DNA of 64,000 nt. It comes from PALSA-693 sp963781155. GTDB taxonomy: Bacteria; Actinomycetota; Acidimicrobiia; Acidimicrobiales; Palsa-688. Made by a program: the position numbers and the translations under genes. The stretch lies in NCBI GenBank assembly GCA_963781155.1, contig CAWAEC010000002.1:124001-188000 (forward strand), written 5' to 3'. The notes beneath the pieces were generated by a model. It was given only the letters and a program-made list of their open reading frames with translations, was not told the DNA's origin and made no database searches. Of this stretch, positions 26,456 through 36,140 are shown piece after piece. How positions within the stretch are numbered: the stretch's first letter is position 1; every line of letters starts with the position of its first letter.

Positions 26456-27301
26456 GACCTCGTCCGGGTTGCCTCCACTTCGTGATGTATTGACATCACA
26501 GACAGTGCTGAGAATCGTGTTGAGTGCTTCGGCGCCTCTCGTCGCGGCGCGCAGGTGGCCTTCTGCATCGATGCGCGGGCCATTGAGCTCCAAGTCGAAA
26601 ATCCCGGGGTAGCCAGCGTCACAAAGCCAGCCGACAATCTCATCGGTGGGAATCAGTCCATCGCCGAGCACCGCACGGGAGGGGAGACTTCGGTCTCCAG
26701 CGGCGTAGTCGCCGACCTGGACAAGTTCAATCGCTGACACATGAGACAAGATGACGTCCTTGAGGTCCATCTCGGTCCAAACATGAAACAGGTCGAGGTC
26801 GACCTTCAACCCGGGGACCCGGTCGGTCAGCACGAACGCTTCCCGTGCGGTGTGCACGAAGGTCAGGTCCGCATACAAGACCATCGCCGGCTCGACCGCG
26901 AGGCTAACGTTCGCTGTCTTCGCATGCTCTATGCAGGGATGGACGAAGTCGGCGAATCTCTCTGCGAATTCATTCCACGGGCACCACCGGCCCGATCCGG
27001 CCAGGATATAGATCACTTTGGCGCCCACCTCGGCGGTCACATCCAGGTTGCGCCTGAGCCGATCCCGGGCTGCATCCCAGGTCCGAGGTTCGTCCAGATT
27101 CGGACCCGGACCGCCCACGAGACCATCGACCCGGACGCCGGTATTTTGGCCACGCGCACATACCTCGGCGGGTCCCGCCTCCGCCACCGCCCCGACGTTG
27201 AGTGTGGTGTGCTCCGCGCCGATGCGCGCAACGGTGTCGATCACCTCGAAGGCCGGCATCCCGGGAAAGCAAAGAGCACTGACAGACAGACGGCTGTTCA
27301 T
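26420..27301 (-). CDS. Sugar phosphate isomerase/epimerase-like TIM-barrel protein
   Basis: 293 residues of the xylose-isomerase-like AP_endonuc_2 barrel: GAKVIYILAG, ANVSLAVEPAM, LKVDLDLFHVW and GIFDLELNGPRI supply the usual metal ligands (Glu, Asp, His, Glu). It probably interconverts a sugar or hydroxy-acid. The tail after about residue 270 is Arg/Ser-rich and overlaps the opposite methyltransferase gene. No operon partner upstream. Confidence 0.82.
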   Translation of the reverse strand: MNSRLSVSALCFPGMPAFEVIDTVARIGAEHTTLNVGAVAEAGPAEVCARGQNTGVRVDGLVGGPGPNLDEPRTWDAARDRLRRNLDVTAEVGAKVIYILAGSGRWCPWNEFAERFADFVHPCIEHAKTANVSLAVEPAMVLYADLTFVHTAREAFVLTDRVPGLKVDLDLFHVWTEMDLKDVILSHVSAIELVQVGDYAAGDRSLPSRAVLGDGLIPTDEIVGWLCDAGYPGIFDLELNGPRIDAEGHLRAATRGAEALNTILSTVCDVNTSRSGGNPDEVSRSRRRQHGGG

Positions 27302-27866
27302 GATGCCAGGATCGTCGGGATGATCGTCAATCTCGGCGGGGACCCAGTGGCGGCAGCCGCACGGCAGCTCCCTTTGTATTATGCATGCCGCTCACCGAGT
27401 GAGCGCCCGGCGATAAGGTCGGCCACCGAGACCGTCCAGTGGGACGGAGCTTTCTGGAATGAAGTCGCTCGACAGGACCGTTGCCAACCTCTCTACCTCC
27501 CCAGGAAGGGACTGCCGCGCTGAAGGTACTATTGCAGTCGACCGCAATGAGATCAAGAGTGGATCGAGATGGTGCTCCCATGACTCGATTTCTCGGTCTT
27601 GCTACAGCCTCATCGTCGGTGGTACGAGGAAAGCGTCTGGAATTCATGGAGCGCTTTGCAGCAATCGCATCCAAAGGGCTTTGCGGCGCGCCATGTCTCC
27701 AATACTGGCGGGGATCGCAACTACCCCCTTCCAGCCGGCGAGCTCAAAGCTTGGTGGTCGCTGAACAAGGGAGTTCCGTGCTCGCCTCCTCGGCCGCTCC
27801 GGGCGTATCGAGATTGAGGTCGATCGAGAGGCCATGCTAGCCTCCTGAAGGCTTCGCAGCAGATAG
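27302..27866. other. 565-bp region without a recognisable gene
   Basis: Short open frames on both strands lack protein-like composition and ribosome binding sites. It separates the chromosomal genes from tRNA-Thr. Only the tRNA promoter is expected here. Confidence 0.5.
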
Positions 27867-27939
27867 GCCCGAGTAGCTCAGCCGGCAGAGCAACGCACTC
27901 GTAATGCGTAGGTCAGCGGTTCGATTCCGCTCTCGGGCT
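27867..27939 (+). tRNA. tRNA-Thr (anticodon CGT)
   Basis: A complete cloverleaf of 73 bases: acceptor GCCCGAG/CTCGGGC, D arm GCTC/GAGC, anticodon stem ACGCA/TGCGT with loop CTCGTAA (anticodon CGT, codon ACG), and T arm AGCGG-TTCGATT-CCGCT. CCA is not encoded. An integrase gene begins 65 bp downstream, so the 3' half is the probable attachment site of the following element. Confidence 0.95.
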
Positions 27940-28004
27940 CAGGATTTTTCCGCCAAGATTCTCTCAGTGTCTAGGATTTGTCTAGAACGCTAGGGAGGTG
28001 GTTG

Positions 28005-29123
28005 GTGAGGGGAACGATGCAGGAGGCAAGGCCCGGGGTCTGGTATCTCAGGGTCTACGACCGGGTCGGTGAGAAGCAGCTCCGGAGAACCTTCCATGGC
28101 AGGAAGCGCCAGGCGGAGAGCGAGCTGTCCCGGTTCGTGGCCGAGGTCGAGGGTGGCAACGCGCCCCCGTCGGGGAGCTTGACGGTTGCCGACTATCTCG
28201 ACCGATGGCTGGCGCACGTCAGTCGTTCTCTCCAGCCCGGAACCGTGCGCTCGTACACGGGCCGGATCAAACGGCTCAAGAGCGAGCTCGGGACGGTTCG
28301 GCTGTCCAAGCTGACGTCCCATCGGGTTGACCAGATGTACGCCAAGCTGTTGGCCGGTGGCATGTCGCCAGCCACCATCAGGATGCACCACACCATTCTG
28401 TCCTCGGCACTGCATCAGGCGGCCAAATGGGACTTTGTCGCGAGGGCTGCCACCGATAACACCACGCCGCCCAAGGTGATCCGTCACCGGGCGACGGCGC
28501 CGGATGTCGGGACGGTACGGACCTTGGTCGCGAAAGCCGCTGATACCAATCCGGTTTTGAGCGCTGCCATCATGCTAGCGGCGGTGACGGGCTGCCGGCG
28601 CGGCGAGTTGTGTGGTCTGCGGTGGTCCGATATCGACCGTGACCGCCGCGCGCTGCATGTGCGGCGGGCGGTGAAAATGGCGGCGGCAGACAACAGTGTG
28701 GTGATCGGCCCGACCAAGGCGCACCAGGATCGCGTCGTCAGCCTGGACGAGGTGATGCTGGCCGTGTTCGATACCCATCGATGCCGCGCCGAGCAATGGG
28801 CGACCCAAGCGTGCTTGGACATAGAGCCTGAAGGCTACATACTGACCATGGATCCCTCTGGTCACACTCCCATGACGCCGGATGCTCTGACCCGAGCATT
28901 TGTGCGTCTCGCCGCCCGTTTGCATGTTCAGTGCCGATTCCATGACCTTCGCCACTTCACAGCAACCCAGTTGATCGGAGCCGGGGTGGATCCCACAGTT
29001 GTGGGAGGCCGGCTCGGTCACGCCGACGCCACCACCACACTGCGCGTCTACAGCCACGCCCTGGCCGAACGCGATCGAGCCGCCGCCGAGCTCCTCGGCG
29101 CGATCATGGCTCCCGGTAAGTGA
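28005..29123 (+). CDS. Tyrosine integrase of a tRNA-Thr-integrated element
   Basis: Phage-type integrase, about 372 residues. There is an N-terminal arm-binding region, a SAM-like core-binding domain (LTVADYLDRWLAHVSRSL), and a catalytic domain with Arg in GCRRGELCGLRWSDI, HDLRH and LGHADATTTLRVYSHA containing the nucleophilic Tyr. The GTG at 28005 has GGGAGG six bases upstream and is preferred over a TTG at 27978 and an ATG at 28017. It lies directly downstream of and parallel to tRNA-Thr, the classical arrangement for integration at a tRNA 3' end. Confidence 0.92.
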   Translation: MRGTMQEARPGVWYLRVYDRVGEKQLRRTFHGRKRQAESELSRFVAEVEGGNAPPSGSLTVADYLDRWLAHVSRSLQPGTVRSYTGRIKRLKSELGTVRLSKLTSHRVDQMYAKLLAGGMSPATIRMHHTILSSALHQAAKWDFVARAATDNTTPPKVIRHRATAPDVGTVRTLVAKAADTNPVLSAAIMLAAVTGCRRGELCGLRWSDIDRDRRALHVRRAVKMAAADNSVVIGPTKAHQDRVVSLDEVMLAVFDTHRCRAEQWATQACLDIEPEGYILTMDPSGHTPMTPDALTRAFVRLAARLHVQCRFHDLRHFTATQLIGAGVDPTVVGGRLGHADATTTLRVYSHALAERDRAAAELLGAIMAPGK

Positions 29124-29145
29124 CCTCGCGTACGAGGCAAGCCGG

Positions 29146-29352
29146 TCACTGATCACTGGGGCGGGCTGTGGCCGCCACAAATGCCGGCCAGTTGATTCGC
29201 ATTAAACGCCCGATACGGAACAGACCCGGTATCTCGTCGCGACGCGCTGCCCGGTAGCCGCTGTCAGGGGCACACCCCACTCGCCGGCACCACTCCGGGA
29301 CGCTGATGAACTCGGTGTCCTTGCCGTCTGATCTCGCCCAGGTACTAGTCAT
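29146..29352 (-). CDS. Excisionase-like small DNA-binding protein
   Basis: 68 residues with a MerR/Xis-like winged helix pattern (EFISVPEWCRRVGCAPDSGY, then IPGLFRIGRLMRINWPAF). Its start overlaps the stop of the second excisionase-like gene by four bases. With the integrase converging from the left, it is the probable directionality factor. Confidence 0.65.
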   Translation of the reverse strand: MTSTWARSDGKDTEFISVPEWCRRVGCAPDSGYRAARRDEIPGLFRIGRLMRINWPAFVAATARPSDQ

Positions 29353-29639
29353 TGGTTCCTTGATTCATTGGGCGACGATTCGGCCGCAGGCTGGAGCTTT
29401 CCGTTCTCTGTCCCTTCGAGGCGAGAGAGGTAGTCGATCACGCCAGGCAGGGGGATCCTTTGGTAGCGGCCGGCGCATAGTCGGTCGACGTAGTCGTAGA
29501 CCGCCCACAACGGGATGCGTCTGCTCGCGCCACGACGCACACTGAACAGATCGCCGGCCTGGATGAGCCGGTACACGGTGCTGCGGCCGACGCCGATCAG
29601 TCGTGCCGCCTGGTTGACATTGAGGAGTAGAGGCAGCAT
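29349..29639 (-). CDS. Helix-turn-helix excisionase-family protein
   Basis: 96 residues. The HTH_17/excisionase core is LNVNQAARLIGVGRSTVYRLI with SRRIPLWAVYDYVDRL after it. The ATG at 29639 is preceded by GAAGGAGGACTTCCCC, a strong ribosome site, although the frame is open far upstream into the sigma-like gene. It may therefore be made both alone and as the C-terminus of a longer protein. Overlaps the next gene by four bases. Confidence 0.75.
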   Translation of the reverse strand: MLPLLLNVNQAARLIGVGRSTVYRLIQAGDLFSVRRGASRRIPLWAVYDYVDRLCAGRYQRIPLPGVIDYLSRLEGTENGKLQPAAESSPNESRNQ

Positions 29640-30734
29640 GGGGAAGTCCTCCTTCGCTTGAGCGTCCACGCCCTGCCGCTGGAGCTGGGATGAAGAGCCG
29701 GTTCCCGGGCCCGACGGCGCGCCGTCGAGAAGATCGCCGACGTGTCGGAGGAGTCGCCGAGCCTCCCCCGGATTGAGGCCATGGCGACGGGCCGCCGTGG
29801 CGAGATTGTCTCCAGCAACTGCGATCCGATACCCGACGGCCGCGACGGTGGGGCCGAGGCCGCCAGACCGGACGGCACTCACGAGGCGGCGCGCCGCGAT
29901 CTCGGTGATCTGGCCGAGGTCGTCGGCCGCGAGCGGAGCGTCGCTTACCAGCTCGACTTCACGGTGTGACGTGCGTTGGTGGGCTTGGTGGGCAGCGCGT
30001 AGCTGCCGCTCGACTTGACGCAGGATGACCCGAGCCGGGTGCGGGTGGTGTTGTCCGGCGTGGTCGCAGACAGCCATCCAGGCGGAGGTGAGGGTGTCGG
30101 CTTCGAGCTCTTCGCGGGTGGCCCACAGGTTCTCCGACGTGGAGATCCAGCGACGGCGGGCCGCAGCACGCATACCCGGGACGATGGCCACCAGGACGCT
30201 GTACGCGGCCAGTGTGTCACCGCCGGCGGCGACCAGGAGGCCGGCGAGCAGCGCGCAGGACCGTTCGGGATGACCACGCAGCCCGATTGCTTCGACGACA
30301 TCGGCGGGGGAGTCGTACCCGCTGAGAATGGGCGCCGCGGCGCTCCAGTCGACCAACTTTCGATAGGCGTCGGGTCCGCTGGCGTGATGCCGCCATTCGC
30401 GATGAAGGGACGACCACACTCCTCCTCGACGATCTCCCCATGGCTGGGAAGAGCATGCTACGGAGCGAGGCCTGCCTCGGCTCTCGCGTCCTTCGTCGGG
30501 CGGCCCGCCCACGGCTGGAGGTCGACGGGAGCCCGCGTGTGCCCGACCTTCAGGAGTCGCGGCTTGTCCAGGTCGCGCGGGCGACTCGCTCATCTCATCT
30601 CTTGGGAGCGCCGCTGTCATTTCGGAGCTGTCCTGGTTGGGGGGTTGGCCTTCGGCCTGATTGCATTTCGACTCTCGCCTGGACATACAAGGACCATCTG
30701 CTACGTGTGGCGCCATATGCTGGCTGGCCGCCAC
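29349..30734 (-). CDS. Sigma-like protein reading in frame into the excisionase domain
   Basis: An open frame of up to 461 residues. Residues about 106-365 form a helical protein with sigma-factor-like spacing (ARRRWISTSENLWATREELE, then ILRQVERQLRAAHQAHQ, and a C-terminal RRHGLNPGEARRLLRH that looks like an HTH). No stop separates it from the excisionase-like domain at the end. The first 100 residues are low-complexity and probably not coding; the true start may be the GTG at 30419. A diverged, frameshifted paralogue lies at 31641-32506. Function unknown; regulation of the element is inferred. Confidence 0.55.
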   Translation of the reverse strand: MAASQHMAPHVADGPCMSRRESKCNQAEGQPPNQDSSEMTAALPRDEMSESPARPGQAATPEGRAHAGSRRPPAVGGPPDEGRESRGRPRSVACSSQPWGDRRGGVWSSLHREWRHHASGPDAYRKLVDWSAAAPILSGYDSPADVVEAIGLRGHPERSCALLAGLLVAAGGDTLAAYSVLVAIVPGMRAAARRRWISTSENLWATREELEADTLTSAWMAVCDHAGQHHPHPARVILRQVERQLRAAHQAHQRTSHREVELVSDAPLAADDLGQITEIAARRLVSAVRSGGLGPTVAAVGYRIAVAGDNLATAARRHGLNPGEARRLLRHVGDLLDGAPSGPGTGSSSQLQRQGVDAQAKEDFPMLPLLLNVNQAARLIGVGRSTVYRLIQAGDLFSVRRGASRRIPLWAVYDYVDRLCAGRYQRIPLPGVIDYLSRLEGTENGKLQPAAESSPNESRNQ

Positions 30735-31084
30735 GGCCAGACGTTTCGGTCGGCTATCGTGTCGCTCGTTGCGGAGCGGGCGGTGGGCCGTCCGACTTGA
30801 CCGCTCGTGCGACAGTTTCGTTGACTCCGGGCGAGTTGTTCGCGATGGTGTCGGACGAACATCATGGAATCGGATCGTTGGAAGGCGGGACTGGCGGAGC
30901 GAACAGCCTGGGCTGGATCGAGCACCCGGACGACTTCTCGTGTCGCCGTTCGTAGGACACGTTGGGATTCGCCGGGGTACGTGCGGTAAGCGGGCGGCCA
31001 GTCGCCATTTCGTTCAATAGCGGATTGTCGTGCCCTGGAGGACAGCGGTCCCTGTCTGCTCCTTCGGGACAGCGACTGTCATGC

Positions 31085-31523
31085 TCATCGCGGACAGGGA
31101 GCGCACGCAGTTGGCGTGATCGGGTCCCGGTCGTGGGGACAGATTCGCAAGGCCAGTCCACCTGGAGGTCTGAGGCGATAGCCGGATCGGCTCCGGCCAT
31201 CGTGCCCTTCGACCCGATCCAGGATGACGAGGCCGGCTGCGCTCAAGGCGGCGACTGCTCGGGCCGCGGTGTCTTTGGTGACCCCGATGCCAGCAGCGAC
31301 ATCGCGAACACCGATGGGTGCGACCCATCCTCGGTCTGTCCAATGTGAGGCGAGCGCCAGTTCTTCGAGAACTGTCCAGGCCAGCGGCCCCAGCCGGCGA
31401 CGCCAATCTCGGCCAGCGGCGGTAACCGATAGCTCAGGCGCGGCCGAGACGATCGCCGTCGGGTCGGCTCGTGCCGATACGTGGCCCGGGACGTTCAGAG
31501 GTGGCTTGGAAGCGTTTCGTCAT
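31085..31523 (-). pseudogene. Winged-helix regulator, copy A (broken near N-terminus)
   Basis: Reading backward from about 31455, the frame gives WVAPIGVRDVAAGIGVTKDT followed by AARAVAALSAAGLVI, a MarR/GntR-like winged helix, ending at TGA (31085-31087). No start codon exists in this frame after the upstream stop. The ATG at 31523, placed like that of copy B, is in a different frame and runs into a stop after 29 codons. A frameshift near the N-terminus is therefore likely. About 65-70% of residues match copy B (32576-33344). Confidence 0.6.
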
Positions 31524-31533
31524 TCTCTACCTG

Positions 31534-31557
31534 TGGGACCGGACGTGCCACTTTGGG
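31534..31557 (-). promoter_or_regulatory. Conserved leader block upstream of winged-helix copy A
   Basis: TGGGACCGGACGTGCCACTTTGGG on the + strand, 22 of 24 bases identical to 33354-33377, and placed 10 bp before the ATG as in copy B (9 bp). Probably an operator or leader retained from the duplication. Confidence 0.5.
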
Positions 31558-31640
31558 GGTTGGGGTCAGGATTCTTGGTTCGTTGGGCGGGGGTCGATCG
31601 AGTTGTCGCTCTCACCAGTGGGGGGCGCGAGCACGATCTG

Positions 31641-32506
31641 CTACATCTCGCCTCCGTCGGGGCTGGGGCCACCGCTGGTCTGCAGTCGGGTACCGGTGGC
31701 GGCGTGGTCGAGCCTTTCTTCTGCCGCTGCCGCGTCACTCCCAGATTCGTCCACCGTCTGGGTGATTGTTGCCAGGAGGCTGGGTGGCGCTTGTGTCTGG
31801 CGGCAGTGTCGCTGTCTTGCTTTGCCGGCCGCGCGGGGATCAGGGATTTGGAGCTCGGCGTCGCCAACGGGGAACCCGGGACTCTGGCCGCGGTGGTACG
31901 CCTCGTAGGAGCTGCGGAGTCGCCGCTCGACCTGCCGGACGATCAGACGGCCGGGACGGGATCATGTCGCACAGCGGCGTCGGCCAGGACGGCTTGCCAA
32001 GCGGCCCTGATGGTGTCGGTGTCGAGTTCTTCACGGCTCGTCCATAGACCGCCCCGGGCGGTCTGCCAGCGCCGGCCGGCCGCGATTCGCAGCCCGCGAA
32101 TGACGATGAGGACGGCGTAGGCGACGAGTGCGTCGTGGCGTGTGGCGAGCAGGAGTCCGCTGACCAGACGGCAGGACTGTTCGGGGGAACCCAATAATCC
32201 GACCGCATCGAGGATCTCGGCAGGGGAGTCGAAGCCGTCGAGTTGTGGTGCGGCCTGCGTCCAGATGGCGACGTGTTGACGGGTGTCGGGTCGGGAGGCG
32301 CGCCGGCGCCCAATCCACCTGTAGGGCGACCCACAGGTTCTGCGGGGACGGTAAGGCGTAGCCCCGGGAGAGTCCTGGCCCCAGCGGTTACCGGTGGTAT
32401 GCGCTGCAGAGCGCGTTTGTATCATGGCTGCACCGGGCGCTTCGGGCCTCGGTCTCTGATCATCTGTGGTTCGCCCTTTCCGGATTCTGGAGTTGACCTG
32501 GTTCAT
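31641..32506 (-). pseudogene. Sigma-like protein, copy B (frameshifted)
   Basis: Paralogue of the gene at 29349-30734: LDGFDSPAEILDAVGLLGSP against LSGYDSPADVVEAIGLRGHP, and TSREELDTDTIRAAWQAVL against ATREELEADTLTSAWMAV. The frame stops at 31943 just after DPVPAV, but the homology continues in another frame (RLIVRQVERRLRSSYEAYHR) to a TAG at 31641. The excisionase-like C-terminus is missing. Confidence 0.65.
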
Positions 32507-32575
32507 TCGGTCGGGAAATCGGTTCTCATAACAAGGACGGGGCTGATGTCACTCATGGCGCGATGGGGTCCTCAC

Positions 32576-33344
32576 CTACCGGCCGAGGGGCCGATTTGCT
32601 AGACGCAAAGAATCCGGGTTCTCTCCGGTAGGGGAGTGAAGTGCAGGCTGGTCGTGGCGGGCGGCCAGATTGAATAGCGTCGGCCGGATGGCGGTTTCTG
32701 GCCGACGGTGTTGTGCATCCGCCTGGGAGGACGTTTCGATTGCATGCCGGCGCCGGCTTGATGCGGGAGCGGGCGCGGCTTCGGACGGTGCTGGAGCGTC
32801 TGGTCGAGCAGGACAGCCGTCGCTGGAGTCCGTAGGCGGCTGCCTGTCCTGGCCGTTCGGACAGTGGTCGCGGCTGTCTTTGCTTGTGGGACATCGGCTG
32901 TCTTGCCGATTGGGACAGGAATCGTTGGTGTTGGTGAGGGCGGTGTCTGGATGGTTTGGGCGGGCTCGTAGTTCGACCGGGTCGGGGAGCCGGAGCCGGT
33001 AGCCGGAACGCCGCCGGCCGACTGGTGTTGGGAGGCGCCGACGGACGACCAGGCCAGCTGCGCCCAGGACCGCGACTGCTCGGGCCGCGGTTTCTTTGGT
33101 GACCCCCGACGCCGGCGGCGATATCGAGGACACCGACGGGAGCGACCCAGCCCTGCTCAGTGTGATGGGCGACAAAAGCCAGATCTTCGAGGGCGGCCCA
33201 GGCCAGCCGACCCAATTGTCCACGCCAAACACTGCTTTGTGGTTTCAGGATGAGGTCGCGGGCCGGCGCGCTGCCCGCGGCGGTGACGCTCTGGTCAGTT
33301 CGGCCCGGATGGCGATCCGGTGTGGTTGGGGATGGACCGGTCAT
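32576..33344 (-). pseudogene. Winged-helix regulator, copy B (one-base frameshift)
   Basis: From the ATG at 33344 the frame gives LAWAALEDLAFVAHHTEQGW and GVLDIAAGV. At a run of five C (33103-33107; copy A has four) it must shift to continue as VTKETAARAVAVLGAAGLVV and then a long Cys/Asp/Gln-rich tail (CPNRQDSRCP) to a stop at 32576. A single inserted base explains the break. The degenerate C-P-x-x-x-D repeats in the tail are unusual. Confidence 0.65.
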
Positions 33345-33353
33345 CACTTGGTA

Positions 33354-33377
33354 TGGGACCGGGCGTGTCACTTTGGG
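33354..33377 (-). promoter_or_regulatory. Conserved leader block upstream of winged-helix copy B
   Basis: Twin of 31534-31557 (two mismatches in 24 bases), ending nine bases before the ATG at 33344. See the copy A entry for interpretation. Confidence 0.5.
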
Positions 33378-33832
33378 ACACGGCGATGGAGAGTGTTGCT
33401 GAACCTTCAATCGGTGGGTACTCATCTCGTAGCCATCGGAGTGTCACAACGGCCTGTTACCTTTACGGCGAGGCTGACTCCACCCTGGGTGGTCTGTGTG
33501 GTGGGGCGAGGCATGAACGGGCCCGTCAACGCTGGGTCTGGACCAGTCGTAACCGCTGTGCATCAAGCCGGAGGAGCTGGCCCGTAGTTCATCCTTGGCT
33601 GTTCGGGTCGCCCGAATGGGTGAGACGCACAGCTGGTGGAGGTCACCACGATCGCGTGGGACCGGACCTCCCAGGTTGCTCGCGCCGCAAAGGGGGTGTG
33701 CCCGCCGGAATTTTTTCTGTCCGTGGGTGTCCGTAGCCGTATTGGTCGAAAAATCGGGGTGGTGGGCGCGCCGTTTATTCAGTGATGACGATCTTGGGTC
33801 GCGCCCAACGTGTGCTGGCGGGGTGAGGGGAG
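33378..33832. other. Intergenic region before the relaxase
   Basis: About 450 bp without a protein-like frame. It separates the leftward regulatory genes from the rightward relaxase gene and is the natural place for their promoters and an origin of transfer. I could not identify a nic site. Confidence 0.4.
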
Positions 33833-36140
33833 GTGTTGCGGCTGGCCAAGTTGACCGACGCGGAGTATGTGCTGGACCAGGTGGCGGCCGGGGTCGAGGA
33901 TTACTACTTGGGGTCTGGGGAGGCGCCGGGGGTGTGGACGGGCCGGCTGGCTGCGCAGCTGGGCCTGGTCGGGGTGGTCCAGGGGGATGATCTGCGATCG
34001 TTGATCGACGGCTGTGATCCGAGTAGCGGGGAGCGGCTGGCCGGCTCGAAGTCGGCCACGGTGCGAGCCCTTGATGCCACCTTTTCGGCGCCGAAAAGCG
34101 TGTCGCTTTTGTGGGCGTTCGGCCCGCCGGAAGCGGCGACGGCGGTGTCGATCGCTCATGTGGAGGCGGTCCAGGCAGCCTTGGGCTTCGTGGAGGGCCG
34201 GGCGGCGGTTACGCGCCGGCAGGCGGGCGGGGTGCGCCAGCGGGCCGGAACGTCGGGGTGGGCGGCGGCCACGTTCGTGCATCGGGCCAGCCGGGCCGGC
34301 GATCCCCAGTTGCACACTCACGCGGTGATCCCGAACGTGGTCTGCCGGGAGGACGGCGTCTGGGTGGCCCTCGACGCCACCGCCCTGTACCGGTGGGCCA
34401 AGGCGGCGGGCTCGGTCTACCAGGAAGAGTTGCGTCGACGCCTGTCGTCGCGGCTGGGGGTGGGTTGGGGGCCAGACCGCAACGGCTGCCGGGAGATGGC
34501 CGGGCTGAGCGAGGTGCAGCTGCGGGTTTTCTCGAAGCGGACGGCCCAGATCGAAGCCCACCTGGCCGCCACCGGCGGTGTGCCAGCGGATCGGAAGGCT
34601 CGCATGCAGGCCGATGAGATGGCCAGCCTGGCCACCCGGGCCCGCAAGGATCGCAGCCTGACCCCCCACCTCTTGCGCGACCGCTGGGAGGGCGAGGCCG
34701 TCGACGTGGGCCTGCCGGTCGGTGATGCCTTGCTGGCCGCCGTGACCGGCCCGCCTCGCTGTGACTCGGATTGGTCGGGCGGAGCAGCGGGCCCTGTTCG
34801 ACGGGCTGGTCGACCCCGAGTCGGGGTTGTGCGCCCATGGGTCGCGTTTCGGTGAGGCTCAGGTGGTCGAGTCGGTGGCGGCCTGGGGGTCGGGCCGACT
34901 CGGTGTCGCCGATATTGAGACACTGTCCAGAACGTTTTTGGGGTCGGATCGGGTGGTGCGTCTGGTCAACCGAGACAGCACCGGCCGGGCCCCCGAGCCA
35001 GTGGTCCACGGTGGCCCACCGCCGTCTGGAAGACCGAGTCCTTGATCATCTGGCCGTGCTGCAGCAGCGTCAGGTGCTGCCGCTCGATCAGACGGCAGTT
35101 GAGGGCCGCACTGGACAGCGCCAGGCGGCTCGGTGATGATCAGGCCGCGGCGGTGGCCGTGCTCGCCGGCCCCGGCGCCGGATTGCGGGCAATGATCGCC
35201 CCGGCCGGCTACGGCAAGACCACCACCCTGGCCGCCGCCGTGGACGCAGCCCGACGGGCTGGCCGGGCGGTCCTGGCCGTTTCGACCACCAATCAGGCCG
35301 TGAGCCAGTTGCGCCAGGTAGGTATCCCGGCCGACCACGGTGGCCCGCTTCGCCGATCACGGCGAGGCGCTACCTGCCGGGTTGTGTGGTGATCGTGGAC
35401 GAGTTCTCCCAGCTGTCCAGCCGGGACGCCGAGGTGGTGTTGGCCGCGGCCGTGGCCTGCCCGGGCGGGCAGGTGTGGATGGTCGGCGATCCCCTCCAAG
35501 CCCAGCCGGTCGGCGCCGGCGGACTGGCGGCCTGGCTGTCCGAGCAGGTCCGACACGGCTCGGGTGGCGACCGCCGAGCTGACGGTGAATCGCCGCCAAG
35601 CCGACCCCATCGAACAGGACGCGCTCCGCCGTTTCCGGGCCGGTGATATTCCCGCCAGCCAGGAGCTGCGCGACCGGGCCGGCTGGGAGCACCACCATCC
35701 CGACCGCAGCCAAGCCCTGGAGGCCATGGCCGCGGCGGTACTCGGCGACCTGGAGGTGTACGGGCCGGACCGGGTGGCCGCCCTGGCCGTCACCCACGCC
35801 GACTGCGAAGCGGTGGCCGACCGGCTCCGGGCCGAGCTCGTCGCCCAACAAGTGATCACCGGGATGGTCCTGGAGGGGCCGGGTTGGGCCGGACCGCGGG
35901 CCTATCAGGCCGGGGATCGGATCCTGCTGCACGCCCATATCGATCTCGATGACGGCCGCCGGCTGACCAACGGCAGTGTGGTCACCGTCGAGCAGGTCAC
36001 CCCGGCCGGACTGGCCGTGCTCGACGGCTCCGGCCAGATCGCCCATATCTCTGCCGAGGTCGTGACCGGCCGTAGCGACGACGGCCGCCCGCTGGTCTCG
36101 CACGGCTGGGCTCGCACCGTGGCCAAGGTTACGCAAACGG
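33833..36140 (+). pseudogene. MobF (TrwC-type) relaxase/helicase, N-terminal part, frameshifted
   Basis: GTG start with GAGGGG upstream. The relaxase domain is clear: FSAPKSVSLLWAF, FVHRASRAGDPQLHTHAVIP (metal-binding histidines) and ALYRWAKAAGSVYQEELR. The first frame stops at 34855, but helicase homology continues in other frames: TRIGRAEQRALFDGLVDPE (34761 on), Walker A APAGYGKTTTLAAA (about 35200), VVIVDEFSQLSSRDAEVV (Walker B) with VWMVGDPLQ, then LTVNRRQADPIEQDALRRF (35564 on). At least five frameshifts are needed, so no full protein can be made. The gene is cut at about 36141 by the serine-recombinase element and resumes at about 39165. Confidence 0.8.
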
